A stretch of DNA of 64,000 bases from Cydia pomonella (taxonomy: Eukaryota > Arthropoda > Insecta > Lepidoptera > Tortricidae). The position numbers and the translations under genes are program-made. A model generated the notes under the pieces. The model was not told where the DNA came from, did no database searches, and saw only the letters and a list, made by a program, of their open reading frames with translations. Location of the stretch: contig NC_084713.1 in the NCBI RefSeq assembly GCF_033807575.1, positions 20,187,389 to 20,251,388 on the forward strand, written 5' to 3'. Below, one piece after another: positions 31,546-43,159 of the stretch (position 1 is the stretch's first letter; every line of letters begins with the position of its first letter).

Positions 31546-32830
31546 ATTCTTGGGCCACCCTGTGAAATGAGTTGCCCATAGATTTGATACTTCGCAACAA
31601 AGTTCTAAATATGAAGTACTGTAACACATGTAACCGTCTTAAGCTCGTAAAACATATCTCTCAGCAGGTGATTCTATACGCCCGTAGTCTTAAGTGTTGT
31701 ACCAAATGATTCCTAATAATAACAAGCCATAAATATCTGGTGATTGACGCATAGTTGTTCAATGTGTGTGTTTACTACAAAAATAAATGAAATGGGTAAA
31801 CTATCATGATAGTCCAATATTATTTACAAAGTTTACCCAGTTCCCATACCTATACCATAGCTAGTGTTGGCTCAAATCTTGTACTTCTTGTAGTCCTCAT
31901 ATTTTTTAGGAATGGACTCATTTTTTTATTTATTTAAAAAGTAATGTCAAAACTTTAGTTCTTAACCTGTTCTAGAGCCTTAAGTTTTTAGAAAGTGTTT
32001 CTTTCTAAAGAAAACTCTAAATGTTTGCAACAAATTTTGATTTATATACTAGTTAATTGAAGCATTTTAATAGCGAACGTTTTCATTACTCCGTTTTTGA
32101 TATACGACCCGATTCGAATTTTAAGATACGTCAAATTTTTCCTAAAGATACGATAAGGATCGCATATGTCATTGTCAAAAGTAAAGTTTTTGTTTGAAAA
32201 AAAAGTTCGTATCGATCCGATGACCCCGTTTTGAGTTATTAAATATTATAGTACGTACCTATTTGAGTATTATACATATACAGTATAAAAAAAATGTATC
32301 TTTTAGTCAAAATACCTCAAACAATTCAAATAGATTTATAAAAACGAGTTTCGTACCCTCGGGAAATCTACTGTGCGTATGTCATATCTATGTCAAAACG
32401 CGAAAAAGCTTCGACCTCGACCTGTGTCAGAATTTTTTTTATATTATGTCAAATTCGTACTTTAGGCACGTCATTTGAGGAACAAAAACAGTCAAGTTCA
32501 GTGCACTTTTAATCATTATTAAATACTTTTAGGGGGTGATTTTACGATAGCCATATTATTTTACGATAGCCATATTAATTTTTTAATTGTAAAGTATAGT
32601 CAAAGAATTTAATTTCCAAACCATTGTACCTTATCACAGTGACAATCAATATGAAAGTCGCTAGGGACCTCATACTCATAAGGTACCTCATAATGCACGT
32701 AATGGTACCTACTGAAATAATTTTTTGATTGCACTTGATGGTGCGTTTTATAATATTTATTTGTTTTACAAGGAGAAAAGTTGTTTTTTAACCGCTCGTG
32801 CCAATATTGATACCCGAGCAAGCGAAATAT
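31546..32830. other. No supported gene
   Basis: AT-rich. A small inverted pair TGGGTAAACT/AGTTTACCCA lies at about 31794-31841, and TTTTACGATAGCCATATTA is duplicated in tandem at 32540-32577. Nothing else can be supported. Confidence 0.4.
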
Positions 32831-32938
32831 TCAAAAATTGAACCACGTAGCGAGTGGTTCGAGAAGTGGAATCTTGAGCGTTGGGAGGGTTTCAAGGCAA
32901 GAGGGTTAAACAAACTTTGCCTCCGTGTGAAATAAAAA

Positions 32939-33159
32939 AATTTTCACCACATCAACGCGAGGAAACAACTGCAAACGAACGTAATAAAAAAACTATCATT
33001 CAAAATCATCATTTTAAAGTCAATTCTACCAGCTAACATAAGGACACAACAAAAAAAAATGCATCTGATTGCTTTGCCCCACATGTGGATAAAATGCAAC
33101 TTTTTAATTCGTTTTTGAACAATCAAGAGGGCTTTTACCATTTGGTGTGGTGAAAAATT
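32939..33159. mobile_element. MITE with TTCACCACAYCAA ends
   Basis: AATTTTCACCACATCAA (left) and TTGGTGTGGTGAAAAATT (right) are inverted with one mismatch and one extra base. It is preceded by a repeat-like block 32835-32935 (GTAGCGAGTGGTTCGAGAAG, GGTTTCAAGGCAAGAGGG) that may belong to the same composite. The 65-codon frame inside has no motif. Confidence 0.55.
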
Positions 33160-33251
33160 ATATGAAAGAACTAAAAGTTTCTACACATAGAGCATAATAA
33201 TTTTAGCTAGATTTAAAATAAAGATAACAAGTAAATCAAGTATGCTATACA

Positions 33252-33476
33252 AGATTACGATACAAGTGCGAAAAATAGGAAATTCGAAACGAGTGGCGAT
33301 AAATTAAAACACGACCGAAGGGAGTGTTTTAAATCGACACGAGTTGCGAATTACCTATTCGCATATGTATTGTACAACGTTTTAAAGTAAATATGGCCCT
33401 TTAAATGTTCGATACAGTAACGTAATATGCTAATTTTCGCACTAGTGCGGTAAAGTAGCAACATATGTACTGTAAA
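33252..33476 (+). mobile_element. Foldback repeat 'D', copy 1
   Basis: There are two palindromic modules in a row. ATACAAGTGCGAAAAATAGG pairs with the complement of CCTATTCGCATATGTATTGT, and a GGCCCTTTAAATG block is followed by an inverted ACATATGTACTGTAAA. Copies lie at 50224, 51925 and 59184. It is non-coding. Confidence 0.75.
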
Positions 33477-33705
33477 TGTTATTTATCTTTATGTATTTGA
33501 TATGTCTGCTGTAATAATCTGAAACTAGACATTTAGACATTATATGAAAACTTCTTTGCATCTGTAACTTTGAGAATAATTCAAATAATTTTATTAAATA
33601 TTTTGACTTGTGTGTTTTAAGTTAGTCACACTACTATCAAATAAATTATAAGCAAAAAAGTCATCAAGCCCTTCAGTGGCGGACGCCGGGTTTGATGTTC
33701 GAACT

Positions 33706-33896
33706 GTACCCCTAGTGTAACTTTGATCGACATCATAACGTGACGAACGCGTTTGCGTTAAGTCTCATTTTGTATAGGATTTTGAAGTTCCAAAACGTCC
33801 CGCTTGGCGCGCTCTTTCGAAATCCAATACAAAATGAGACTAAACGCAAACGCGTACGTCACGTTTGGAAATCGAATTTAGTTACACTAGGGGTAC
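33706..33896. mobile_element. MITE, CCCCTAGTGTAA family, copy 2
   Basis: GTACCCCTAGTGTAACTTTG and the inverted end AGTTACACTAGGGGTAC frame arms sharing ACGCGTTTGCGTTAAGTCTC with the copy at 14611. The arms pair over about 80 bp. Confidence 0.8.
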
Positions 33897-33899
33897 TAT

Positions 33900-34825
33900 G
33901 TCTTCAGCTAACGACCTGGCTATCCCGTCACGGCGGTACGCGCCCCAATTTCTCGAGTATTGCAATTTTAGAATAGGCGTTTTTGACAAACTCTAAGGGC
34001 TATTTTCAAATGAATCAGAAGCAAAACTGACATGGAACTAATGAGATAGCTTTACATAATTCTCACGAGAATAGATCAAGGATTCAAACGTTCTCTAAAC
34101 ACCACAGATTTGCTTAATCTTGCCACTCGTACGCATATAAATTTGGCATTGTTCAAACAAAACCATCAATTACTTTAAACCCTTTTGTGTTTTAAACAAA
34201 CGAAAATCAAAGTGCGCCCTCGAAACCGAATTTATACTAAGAAGTAAGAACAATCAAACTTCACCTTGAGAGCATTTTATGAGTTTTCAGATCTTATTTG
34301 AACTACTAGCTTTAACAATCTCGTAAAATAATAATGTTAAGCATTGAAAATTCGACTTTATAACTTAGGAGATACGCTTTAAATTCCAATTAAGCATAAA
34401 GTAAGACATGAGAGTGATAAGGTTGGATTCAAGAAGTAAATACTTCTGAAACCGCACTAGTTCGGAACATGTGGCTCTAGCATGCGTATAAAAGAGCGGA
34501 TTTTTATACAAAATGTCTGGAAGTTATGACCTTTTATAGAAAAGACGCCGCACGTGCATTGATCGCTGAGTACGTACTTAGAACTTGCTTTAAGTTTTAA
34601 ATTCTAATAAATATTGCAATAATACTCTTCTAAAATAGAAAATCAAATACGGGTTTGTTGATATAAATGCGCACTTAGATACCTAGTGAATTTAAACATT
34701 GGATTTAAATTAGCATTTTATTGAAATTCTATTTTTAAAAGTGAATATTATATATATTATATTGCGGATGGGGAAGGGTGTTAAAATTTACTCATAGTCA
34801 TAAATGTGTTCTCATAAAGAATAAG
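33900..34825. other. No supported gene
   Basis: AT-rich with no recognisable element. Confidence 0.4.
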
Positions 34826-34828
34826 TGC

Positions 34829-34993
34829 GTTACACTATAGATAAGAAGCGTCTTTAGATAAGAAAAGATATTAGGTATATTATTATATGTATACCTACCT
34901 ATTGAACATACAAATCGCATACATCACAAATAAACTTTCATGCATTACGAGTAGCTCTTCTTCTCTAAAGACACTTATTATCTGTAGTGTCAG
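34829..34993. mobile_element. MITE with ~35-bp inverted ends (TACACTAYAGATAA)
   Basis: GTTACACTATAGATAAGAAG plus CGTCTTTAGATAAG on the left is matched inverted by CTTCTTCTCTAAAGACACTT and ATTATCTGTAGTGTCAG on the right. The 165-bp element has an AT-rich middle. Confidence 0.7.
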
Positions 34994-35213
34994 TAAAAAT
35001 AACATTTTACATTGGATAATCTAATGACATAAAATTATTTTTCGAGGAAATCGCGGCGGTAAGCGTATTGTCATTTTCCATACATTCCGTTAACGCATGC
35101 CTTCAACGCTGCGTTCATCACATAAACCAGCCGCGCGCTTTAGCAATGTGTAATTATAACGTTAATGTACCAAATCAAAATAATTTGTTTCACAATAATC
35201 AAAACCACACGAC

Positions 35214-35300
35214 AATCCCAATATCCACCGTAGACCGCATCATCACTTACCATCAGGTGTGATCGTGGTCAAACGCCTGCCTATTCTCCATAAAAAATAA
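35214..35300 (-). repeat. Repeat 'Q' (CATCACTTACCATCAGGTGTGA)
   Basis: CCGTAGACCGCATCATCACT and ACCATCAGGTGTGATCGTGG are followed by an AATAATAATAAT tail. The opposite-orientation sister is at 40500-40570. It is probably the 3' end of a retroelement. Confidence 0.5.
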
Positions 35301-35654
35301 TAATAATCCCAATATGGCACTAATGGACAAACTAAAACTTTCCAGATGCGCCCGATACATCTGCCACACCTCATAACGATCCCCAAGACGCCAACAAACT
35401 GCAAACATGTTCCAAATTTAAAGCAAATCGCTCGATACAAACGGAAATAGAATCCCGAGGGAAAAAACACATGACCTCATTTGTCGCTGAGAGAATTATT
35501 TATTGCGCCTGATACTTTCCTGGAGATCTTTGTCTTGTGTAGTTTTAATTTAACGACTCTCTTTTGTTTTTGGTGCGGTTTGCAGGGGTTGGACTAGTTT
35601 TGGGAAGTAGGGTAGTTAGTTGATGTAATGGGATGTCAATGAAATGAACCTAGA

Positions 35655-35816
35655 TTGTAAGTAAGTAAATATTCTTTATTGCACTAACAATTATACATTT
35701 TACATACATGTAAAACTACAAATGAATTTTAAAGGAAAATAGAACCAGGTGGTCTTATCGCTAAAAAGCGATCTCTTCCAGACAACCTTTACACTTACCT
35801 TTATTGTACATCAATT
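35655..35816 (-). repeat. LINE 3' end (minus), GCGATCTCTTCCAGACAAC type
   Basis: GTAAGTAAATATTCTTTATT at the left is a reversed A-rich tail. CTTATCGCTAAAAAGCGATC contains the hairpin TCGCTAAAAAGCGA seen in this 3' UTR. A shorter relative lies at 37160-37225. No coding sequence remains. Confidence 0.6.
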
Positions 35817-35849
35817 ACATTTAATACCGGACCGAGGTCGACCTGTTTG

Positions 35850-36098
35850 CCCTAGTGGGTAGTGACTGCCTATGAAGCTGATGGTCCCGCCTATCTATTT
35901 TGTGGTCCCGGGTTCAAATCCTGGTAAGGGCATTATTTGTGTAATGAGCATAGATATTTCTTCCTGAGTCATGAGTGTTTTCTATGTATTCAAAGTATTT
36001 ATAAATATTTATACATTATATATATCGTTGTCTGAGTACCCACAACACGAACCTTATTGAGCTTATTGTGGGAGGCAATTTATGTTATAATGCTTATT
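35850..36098 (+). mobile_element. tRNA-derived SINE 'C' with a 21-bp extra segment in the head
   Basis: The head CCCTAGTGGGTAGTGACTGC and B box CGGGTTCAAATCCTGG match 12397. TGGTCCCG occurs twice (35882-35889 and 35903-35910) around 13 extra bases, where other copies have it once. The body and GTTGTCTGAGTACCC follow. The tail is shortened. Confidence 0.85.
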
Positions 36099-36099
36099 A

Positions 36100-37155
36100 A
36101 AAAAAAGGAAACAGGCCAACAATGCATTTATTCGTATACATACCAATTATCTATTTTGTAAGTATGTAAATATCCCTTGTTATCTCATACTTTATACGTT
36201 CATCGAGATTCTAGGTATACATTTAAATACGTATTATATAATATATATTGTAAACACTTTTGTTACAAAGCAACTGTAAATTGTAGTTTTAATAAAAAGT
36301 AGATATCACTATTAATATCACTTAATCTTTGAAGCAGTTTATATAATTTTAGACATATGAATAAATTGAGAGTACATAATTTGAATGAATGAATGAATGA
36401 ATTTGGGTAGGACTCAGTGTTGTCATTGTAACAACAGGCACAATACATACTAAATTCCAAAAATAATATATCCTGTTGTACATGTACATATCTAAAAACA
36501 CAACAATTTTTACAAAATGTAATCTTGTTTGTAGGTTCATACTACAAGCATTCTATATTTAAACTTGTATTTAGACTTGAAAATATCGCCAAACACATCT
36601 TCATTCTTCTCCAATACGAGTACCCATAACTTTTCACATGAAATCAATCAAACCTCCCCTAACAATAATATTTATCATGTGAATCTTTATTACAACACTC
36701 GATACATACACGTCAAACTTTAGACAAAGCAAACGTTAGTTATGGCTTTGAAATTCAATCATTTTCAATCACAAAACAAACATTTTAGAAACTTGAACAA
36801 ACAAATTTATATCTTATTGCTTTAATATTAAGAGACTCGTTAATGGAAATAAAATTGTTAGCCTTGCTTGAAAGTTACAAATACTAAATTAATCAACTTT
36901 CGATCTTATGGTACTTGTATTAAGGTGGTTCGTAAAGGAAAATATAATTTTGTGAGCAATACTTATTTTGTATGCGTCCGCCAGATGCGCCTGCACATCA
37001 TCGGTGTAATTCCAATCGCTAACCAAACATGGATGAATCTAACGCACATTTGGGCCATGAAAAGAACGCTTTCTATTTACGTATAATTGTGAAGGGGCTA
37101 CAAGGCGATTTGAAACGATTGACAATCACTGTTAGAATTAGATAAGGACATACAA
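36100..37155. other. No supported gene; GAAT microsatellite
   Basis: AT-rich. GAATGAATGAATGAATGAAT occupies 36383-36402. Small frames on both strands are not supported. Confidence 0.45.
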
Positions 37156-37159
37156 CAAC

Positions 37160-37225
37160 TCAAGTAGAGGTAAACTTCAGGCGGTTTTATCGCTAAACAG
37201 CGATGTCTTCCACGCACCTTTATAG
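37160..37225 (-). repeat. Short LINE 3'-UTR fragment, relative of 35655
   Basis: CAGGCGGTTTTATCGCTAAA and CAGCGATGTCTTCCACGCAC match the hairpin region of 35740-35800. Confidence 0.5.
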
Positions 37226-37501
37226 AAGTCAATAAATATACCTATGTCATGTCAGTAAGTGTTTAAGATGCAATATAAGAAATCTAGCACAGAATATATA
37301 CAAAACAAAACAATACCAATAAAAATGAAATACAATACATACATAAATAAATATAATTAAACGTACATAATAAACAATATATATATACAATTTTAATACA
37401 CGTAACATTGTCAGCTGAAGAGAGCAGTAAGCAGATAAAAGTATCACGGTACAGTAAAAAGTGAAGTCTCTTGAAAGAAGTTGGAGATTGAGCGTATATC
37501 C

Positions 37502-37775
37502 TACATGCGCTTGTTTGTCTCAGGATTACGCTACACTAGCGCCCAACGTATCGTCAACTAGCCTGCGTTTACACAACTAACATAGCCACAATACTGAACG
37601 GACGATACGACGACTGGGCCAATCGTAAAATGACAATCTTACATGCTTTTCAAGCGCACTTGATTGTCTCGGGACCACGCTACGCTGGCGCCCAACGTAT
37701 CAACGACTAGCGTTCACGCAACTAACATGGCTACAATACCGAACCGACGAAACAACGACTAATGACACTCCGGCG
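37502..37775 (+). repeat. Diverged tandem duplication, ~146-bp period
   Basis: GCGCCCAACGTATC, CAACTAACATAGCCACAATA (37574) and CAACTAACATGGCTACAATA (37719) recur 145-147 bp apart, with about 85% similarity by eye. It is non-coding. Confidence 0.75.
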
Positions 37776-38138
37776 ACGATGTAAACAGTCGGCGCTGTCA
37801 AAATCATCAAGTCACAAAAACTGTAGGGAAATTAGTTCGGTTTGTAATTACTGCGTTAAGTTATTCCTGATGTTGGTGGCAGGATGGTAGAAAAAATGGA
37901 ACAGATTAATTGTTAAATAATTGAATAGTTTTCACAACTGTGTTATTGAAAGGTACATCGATTTCCTGTCATCATCATCATAATAAAAAAGGCCGGAGTT
38001 AAAAAACATGTTTTACTTATTTTGCCACTACTAAAAATTGCACGTAGGGTACACTTAATAAAAATAAATTAAAAAAACGAACGAAAAACGAAATCTACGT
38101 AATTTTGTGGTATAAGTAATGGGTACGAATCTCAGCCT

Positions 38139-39857
38139 ATCCCAAGTAGCATTTTACTCCATTTAAGAGTACACATTTAGTTCCCAGGTGTACTTGAAGC
38201 ATTATTACAGTTCACTCGTGATGTATAAGCTGCATTATTGCGATTAATAACACCTATACCTGTCTAAGGGACTTATAGGAGGGTAGAGTTATACTTTTAT
38301 ACGACTGTTGGTGTTATAATACTCTAACAACTATCCTTTAGTCAGCCGTCTGACTAAGAGCATTATAGGAGGGTAGAGATACGGCAACCGCTGTTTAACA
38401 GCCTACTTGTACGATGTTGTCTAGCTCTACAACATTTTAATAGAACACACATGGTCATTTATAAAGCCAAAAGCTGTTATGTTTACTTGTTTGAGACTGT
38501 TATACAGCTAGTAGCTGTAGTAGGACTTGTTTGTGATCATTAAAATAACCTTTTTTTACTAGCTGTACAGAAGTGTTTAAATGGTTCGCATGTGCACTGT
38601 AGGCTGTTAAAAGGATTATATGTGTTGTCCATTAACATCAATAGCAGTTTATTTGTCCACAAGTACTACTCTAATTTGCTGTAAGCTGAAAATGAATGTG
38701 AATGTGATATTCTATTACACTTATCCCACAAGCTGTGTGTTTATATTACGTCGCGTGCAAAAATTTCTGAAAATGAATAACAAACCTTGGAAAATAAGAG
38801 CGAGAACCGGTGGAAGAAGAAAGGATCTCTAAAATTTCAGTATATTGAAAGAATTATACGATGATACACAATTGACCTAAACTACATCTTAAAGCTGTAC
38901 ATTAGTTCACATTAGAATAAATTTATAGACATTGGCTCTGTAGTGGTACAAATGTGGGACTTTATATAGGTAACAGCATTCTAACAGAACACATGTGAAC
39001 CTATTATACGCTCACCGCATTAAATTGGAGTTATATCAGTTCACATAACCGTATTTCATTTCCACCATTTTGTTCTGCGTAACCTAAAATATTTACCAAA
39101 TAAATCTCCAAAATTATCATGCAAATTTATCACAAAATACGCAGATAGAGCGATTGAGTTTTGGTTTCATGCTATAATTAATTACCGTAGTATAATTATA
39201 ATGCCAATATAATGTCAAAAACTGAAAATTGTTGATTTCCTCTCAGCCAGTTTTAAATATTTTAAAATGAATATCGCGTTTTTACAGAGGCGCGTGAATA
39301 TTTTAGCTGTAAATATGTATACATTTCACGATAAACTTGCATTCCCATAGCATTTAACATTATTAAGAATTTAAAACAGGTACTTTACCGCGTGTTATCA
39401 TAAAATTTATCCAAAGGATATCCGCCGGTGTTTCTGATGGCACACAAAAAACCAAACTTAATGAGGAATAAATAAAATAAAGAAATATAATGGACCCACG
39501 TGAATTTTAGGTAGCACTGGAGTACTTTTGTCGGATTTTATAACTGTGATAGCTGTGTATTTAGCCACTTGTTACTCTTTATTACACTCATGTACGTTGT
39601 ATGGTTCACACTGCGTCCCATATATTGCCATTAGTCAGCCTTAAGTCCGATGTTACTACTTAAACTGCTATTATAATGCTATTATACTGCTAATGTACAG
39701 CCATAGTGAACTTAAGGCTGTCTAATTTGTGCCCAAACTGGTTCTATAAGAGCATTATAGCAAGCTATACAGCTCTTATACAGCTGACTTACACAGCTTG
39801 TGGAGTACATGTGAACGACTAGACATCTCATATAGAACCCCGAATGCTACTTGGGAT
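38139..39857. mobile_element. 1.7-kb element with perfect 15-bp ends (ATCCCAAGTAGCATT)
   Basis: ATCCCAAGTAGCATT (38139-38153) is the exact complement of 39843-39857. The interior repeats AGCTGT/ACAGCT and TATACAGCT-type words many times (near 38472, 38505, 38515, 38561, 38893, 39546, 39765 and 39778) and AGCATTATAG at least three times. A 70-codon frame at 38620-38832 ends in the basic tail RARTGGRRKDL but matches nothing I know. No transposase is seen, so it is a non-autonomous DNA element or a foldback element. Confidence 0.6.
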
Positions 39858-39889
39858 TGCCATATTATATACATTAAAAGTATATAATT

Positions 39890-40080
39890 CTAATAGAAAT
39901 AGAAATAGAATTTGTTTTATTCATAAACACACAAACAGTAATAGACAGACATAAAAGAGAACATAGTGAGAGTAAAGTGTCACGAAATGGCCTCATCTCA
40001 GCATGTTGCTGGCGACTTCCAGCGCTGATCTTCCGATGAGACCATCGAGTGCGAAATAGTCACGGAAGGTAACAGAAAAA
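39890..40080 (-). repeat. LINE 3' end (minus), TTTCTA-type tail
   Basis: TAATAGAAATAGAAATAGAA at the left is a reversed microsatellite tail. TTTGTTTTATTCATAAACAC carries a reversed AATAAA. CAGCGCTGATCTTCCGATGA looks like retroelement 3' UTR. Assigned by layout only. Confidence 0.4.
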
Positions 40081-40085
40081 AGGAA

Positions 40086-40161
40086 AGAAACATAAAATAA
40101 ACATGACGAACATACTTAACACTAAATAAAAGTATGTTCGTCATGTTTATTTTATGTTTCT
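40086..40161. repeat. Perfect 32-bp inverted repeat with a 12-nt loop
   Basis: 40086-40117 is exactly complementary to 40130-40161 (AGAAACATAAAATAAACATG...; loop AACACTAAATAA). It can form a cruciform in DNA or a perfect RNA hairpin of precursor-miRNA size. The arms are AT-rich with a GACGAAC core. Confidence 0.9.
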
Positions 40162-40264
40162 AATAAATGTTGCGTCACCCTTATCACAATAATTATGTCC
40201 TGAGATTATTCCTCTTCAAAGCTAGGATTTAAATCTCTTGTATGCTTCAATTCTAACTACCAAT

Positions 40265-40403
40265 TACAGTCGCCATCAGATATATCGGAGCGGCCGAGGT
40301 GTTCAATAATATCTGAACACGCACTCTAACGCGTTGACAATAGAGGCGTGTTCAGATATTTGTGAGCACCTTGACCGCTCCGATATATCTGATGGCGACT
40401 TTA
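40265..40403. mobile_element. Mariner-like MITE, TACAGTCGCCAT family, copy 2
   Basis: TACAGTCGCCATCAGATATA and the inverted end TATATCTGATGGCGACTTTA frame a 139-bp element matching 2374-2507, with arms ATCTGAACACGC and GCGTGTTCAGAT. Confidence 0.85.
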
Positions 40404-40499
40404 CAATCATATGGTTAGCCCGTCCGATTCCTAAGATCAAGTTCGCCATACATTTACTATGACGTACTTGCTCTTAATAAAACGAACAGACTATTCCAA

Positions 40500-40570
40500 G
40501 GCGTTTGACACGATCGCACCTGACGGTAAGTGAAGATGCGGTCTACGGTGGACCACGCTTACCTATAAGA
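40500..40570 (+). repeat. Repeat 'Q', opposite orientation
   Basis: ACGATCGCACCTGACGGTAA, GTGAAGATGCGGTCTACGG and ACCACGCTTACCTA are the complement of 35214-35285. Confidence 0.5.
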
Positions 40571-40770
40571 TACCTATTGACTCTAGCCCCTAAACAGAAT
40601 ACCACCTCTCTCTTGTATACATAGAATACCACCCTACACACGTCTCATGATATAAACATGTCACTTAATTCAATAGTATACCTATCAAGTTATCGTTATT
40701 TTTCCCAAAGAGAGAGCACTATAAACGCGAAATATATCTCATAATCCATTTACTCGAATACGCATAAGAT

Positions 40771-41290
40771 ATGCATTGTTTGCCTCCACATTGTCACCAC
40801 TTCGGTACCATTACAGATAGTGATGTGTGTTTATATTCCCTAGACGGAGGTATTCTTGATTCGGAGAAATATTGTAGATTTTTGAATCTCATAGTTACGT
40901 TGACGTGGTAGCTCTAAACTTTTTTGTTGATATTGTCCATCACCCAATTACGGAAGAGGAAAAAAGCAATGGTTTTAGAATCTAAATGCATTGTTTGTCT
41001 CCCTTTGTCACCACTTCGGTATCATTACAGATAGTGATGTGTGTTTATATTCCCTAGACGGAGGTATTCTTGATTCGGAGAAATATTGGAGATTTTTGAA
41101 TCTTATAATTACCTACGTTGACGTGGTAGCTCTAAACTTTTTTGTTGATAGTGTCTATCACCCAATTACGGAAGAGGAAAAAGCAATGGTTTTAGAATCT
41201 AAATGCATTGTTTGTCTTCCTTTGTCACTACCTACATCGGTACCATTACAACCATTACAGAGCTGATGTGTGTTCATATTTTTACCCACG
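40771..41290 (+). repeat. ~216-bp tandem satellite, 2.4 units
   Basis: ATGCATTGTTTG occurs at 40771, 40986 and 41203. Each unit runs through ATAGTGATGTGTGTTTATAT, GGAGGTATTCTTGATTCGGA and CACCCAATTACGGAAGAGGA. A 91-codon frame across unit 2 (40991-41266) is open only there; unit 1 has stops, so coding is unlikely. Confidence 0.85.
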
Positions 41291-41554
41291 AACGGAACCC
41301 GTCTCGGGTTTGGGGTGAGAGGATGTTTGTGCAAACCAATGTTGCCATTTTTCTTAAAAACTACTAGTCCGATTTTGATGCGGTTTTCAGTGATGGGTTC
41401 GGGTTTGATTGGTGCATGTTTTTAGATAGGCGTTACGGTGACATCTCACCAGAGGGCGCTGCAGTAAACATTTATTTGTGCATCATTTTTCAACTACGTT
41501 TTAACCGTCGTGGGTTTATTCAAATTTTTTGGATTGGTGGGTTTATCTATATAT

Positions 41555-41830
41555 ATATATTCTTGATTTGAAGGAATATTTAAGTTATTTGGTTTTTTTA
41601 TGTTACGTTAAAGCGTTAACTCAAAACTTATTTGGCAATAGGGTCCATCACCCGAATACGGTAAAGGCAAAAGCAATGTTTCAAGAATATTTGTACAGAT
41701 TTTGACACCACTTCGGTACTATTATACCTAGTGATGTGTGTTCAATAGGATATTACCTGTGAATATTACTGATCCAAAGGAATATTGTGAATTTTTGTGT
41801 GTTGCCTGTCCATGATGCTCAGAAGCACTG
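41555..41830 (+). repeat. Diverged outlying units of the 216-bp satellite
   Basis: TCCATCACCCGAATACGG, CACCACTTCGGTACTATTAT, AGTGATGTGTGTTCAATAGG and then AAAGGAATATTGTGAATTTT repeat the order of the array at 40771. It is separated from that array by the block 41291-41554, which contains CGAACGGAACCCGTCTCGGG and CTAGTCCGATTTTGATGCGG. Confidence 0.65.
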
Positions 41831-43010
41831 TTTTGCTAAACAATGAAGAGATGTTTTTTTTTCTATGACCGTCCGTGTGTAAAATAACGGATTCATTTTT
41901 TAGAAATTTTATTGTAATTATTAGTTTCCCGTTAAATAAAAAAAAGAAATGTTAGAATACACTTTTTTACATTTTTAGGCCTCTCTACAATTTCATCTAA
42001 AACATGACACATGGACACTTTTTTGAAAGTTAAATATGTAGTATTTGATCAAGGAATTAGTAGGGAATATTCCTGAAAAGTGTCCACCACTAACAGAATT
42101 CCCTCTATTTGCTCAGAGAAAGGGTAGCTCACATTCGGAATGGTTCTAAGTAGATGTGTGACGTCACATAATATTGCGCTAAGCATTTTTATCTTTCCCT
42201 ACGCGCTATTTTTATAAGGATTTCAGTGTTAGTAAAACTATGCGTATATTTTAATTTCACCTACTTACGATTTGGAAATGAGAGTTTTTGGCAACAATCT
42301 CTATAAATTGATAGGTGAATCGCTAAGAACATATTTGTTAAATGTAGTGTTATCACAATTAACTATCTTTAAAATCTATTAACTATTCAAATAACATATT
42401 ACAGATTTAACGTATATCTTCTCGCCAAAGTTATTCAAACAATGCACTATCCTAAGCTAAATTTGTGCATATTAGGACATTACCCGTATTTAGAGGAAAA
42501 TGCCACATTAATGCATCGTAAAGCGTTTTAGTGGGCATCCCGGCCAGGAATCTTTATTAGGCATGCCATTGTTAGAGGCAAAGGACTACAGGAATATAAC
42601 ATTAAACCAGTTTATGATAAAGATAAACATTATTTAACTTTAGTGTTAGACATAATTTTAATTTTTAGTTAGCTTTCTTTTAGTCTTCTGTTTTTCTGCC
42701 ACATTATTTGTTTGAATCATTTGATAAAGGTAATATTTTATCATTTGCATTTAAAGAATTTGGGTACATAATTAATCTGAATTATCTCTTATAGTCAAAC
42801 TGGCTTGATTAAGAATTAAAATGCCGGGAATTATGGTATAATTCAGTTACCAGTAATAATTTTGCGATGATTTATTTCCCTATCTGATTCGGATCTAATT
42901 CGTGTTTAGTTATTGAAATCAGAATACGCCTGGAAGTTTGTTTAAAATACTTCTTTATAATCCGATCATAATTTTATTCTCAGTCTTTCTAACAAAAATA
43001 CTTGACGTCT
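41831..43010. other. No supported gene
   Basis: AT-rich. TGGACACTTTT/AAAAGTGTCCA inverted words lie at 42012 and 42076, and GTGTGACGTCACAT at 42157. Nothing else is recognisable. Confidence 0.4.
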
Positions 43011-43016
43011 ATACTG

Positions 43017-43153
43017 CAGTGTTGGCCGAACGTTAATTGCAATTGACAATTAATCATTACAAATTGAACCGTAAACCGTAACGGACGGTTACAGTTTACG
43101 GTTCAATTTGTTATAGTTAATTGTCAATTGCATTAACATTTCGGCCGAAATTG
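43017..43153. mobile_element. hAT-like MITE, CAGTGTTGGCC family, copy 2
   Basis: It runs from CAGTGTTGGCCGAACGTTAA to a decayed right end GGCCGAAATTG. The flanking octamers CTATACTG and CTATAATG match at 7 of 8 bases, consistent with an old 8-bp target duplication. Confidence 0.85.
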
Positions 43154-43159
43154 CTATAA

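Noticed and set aside
40991..41266. 91-codon frame as a gene
   Set aside because: It spans a satellite unit whose neighbour carries stops in the same register.
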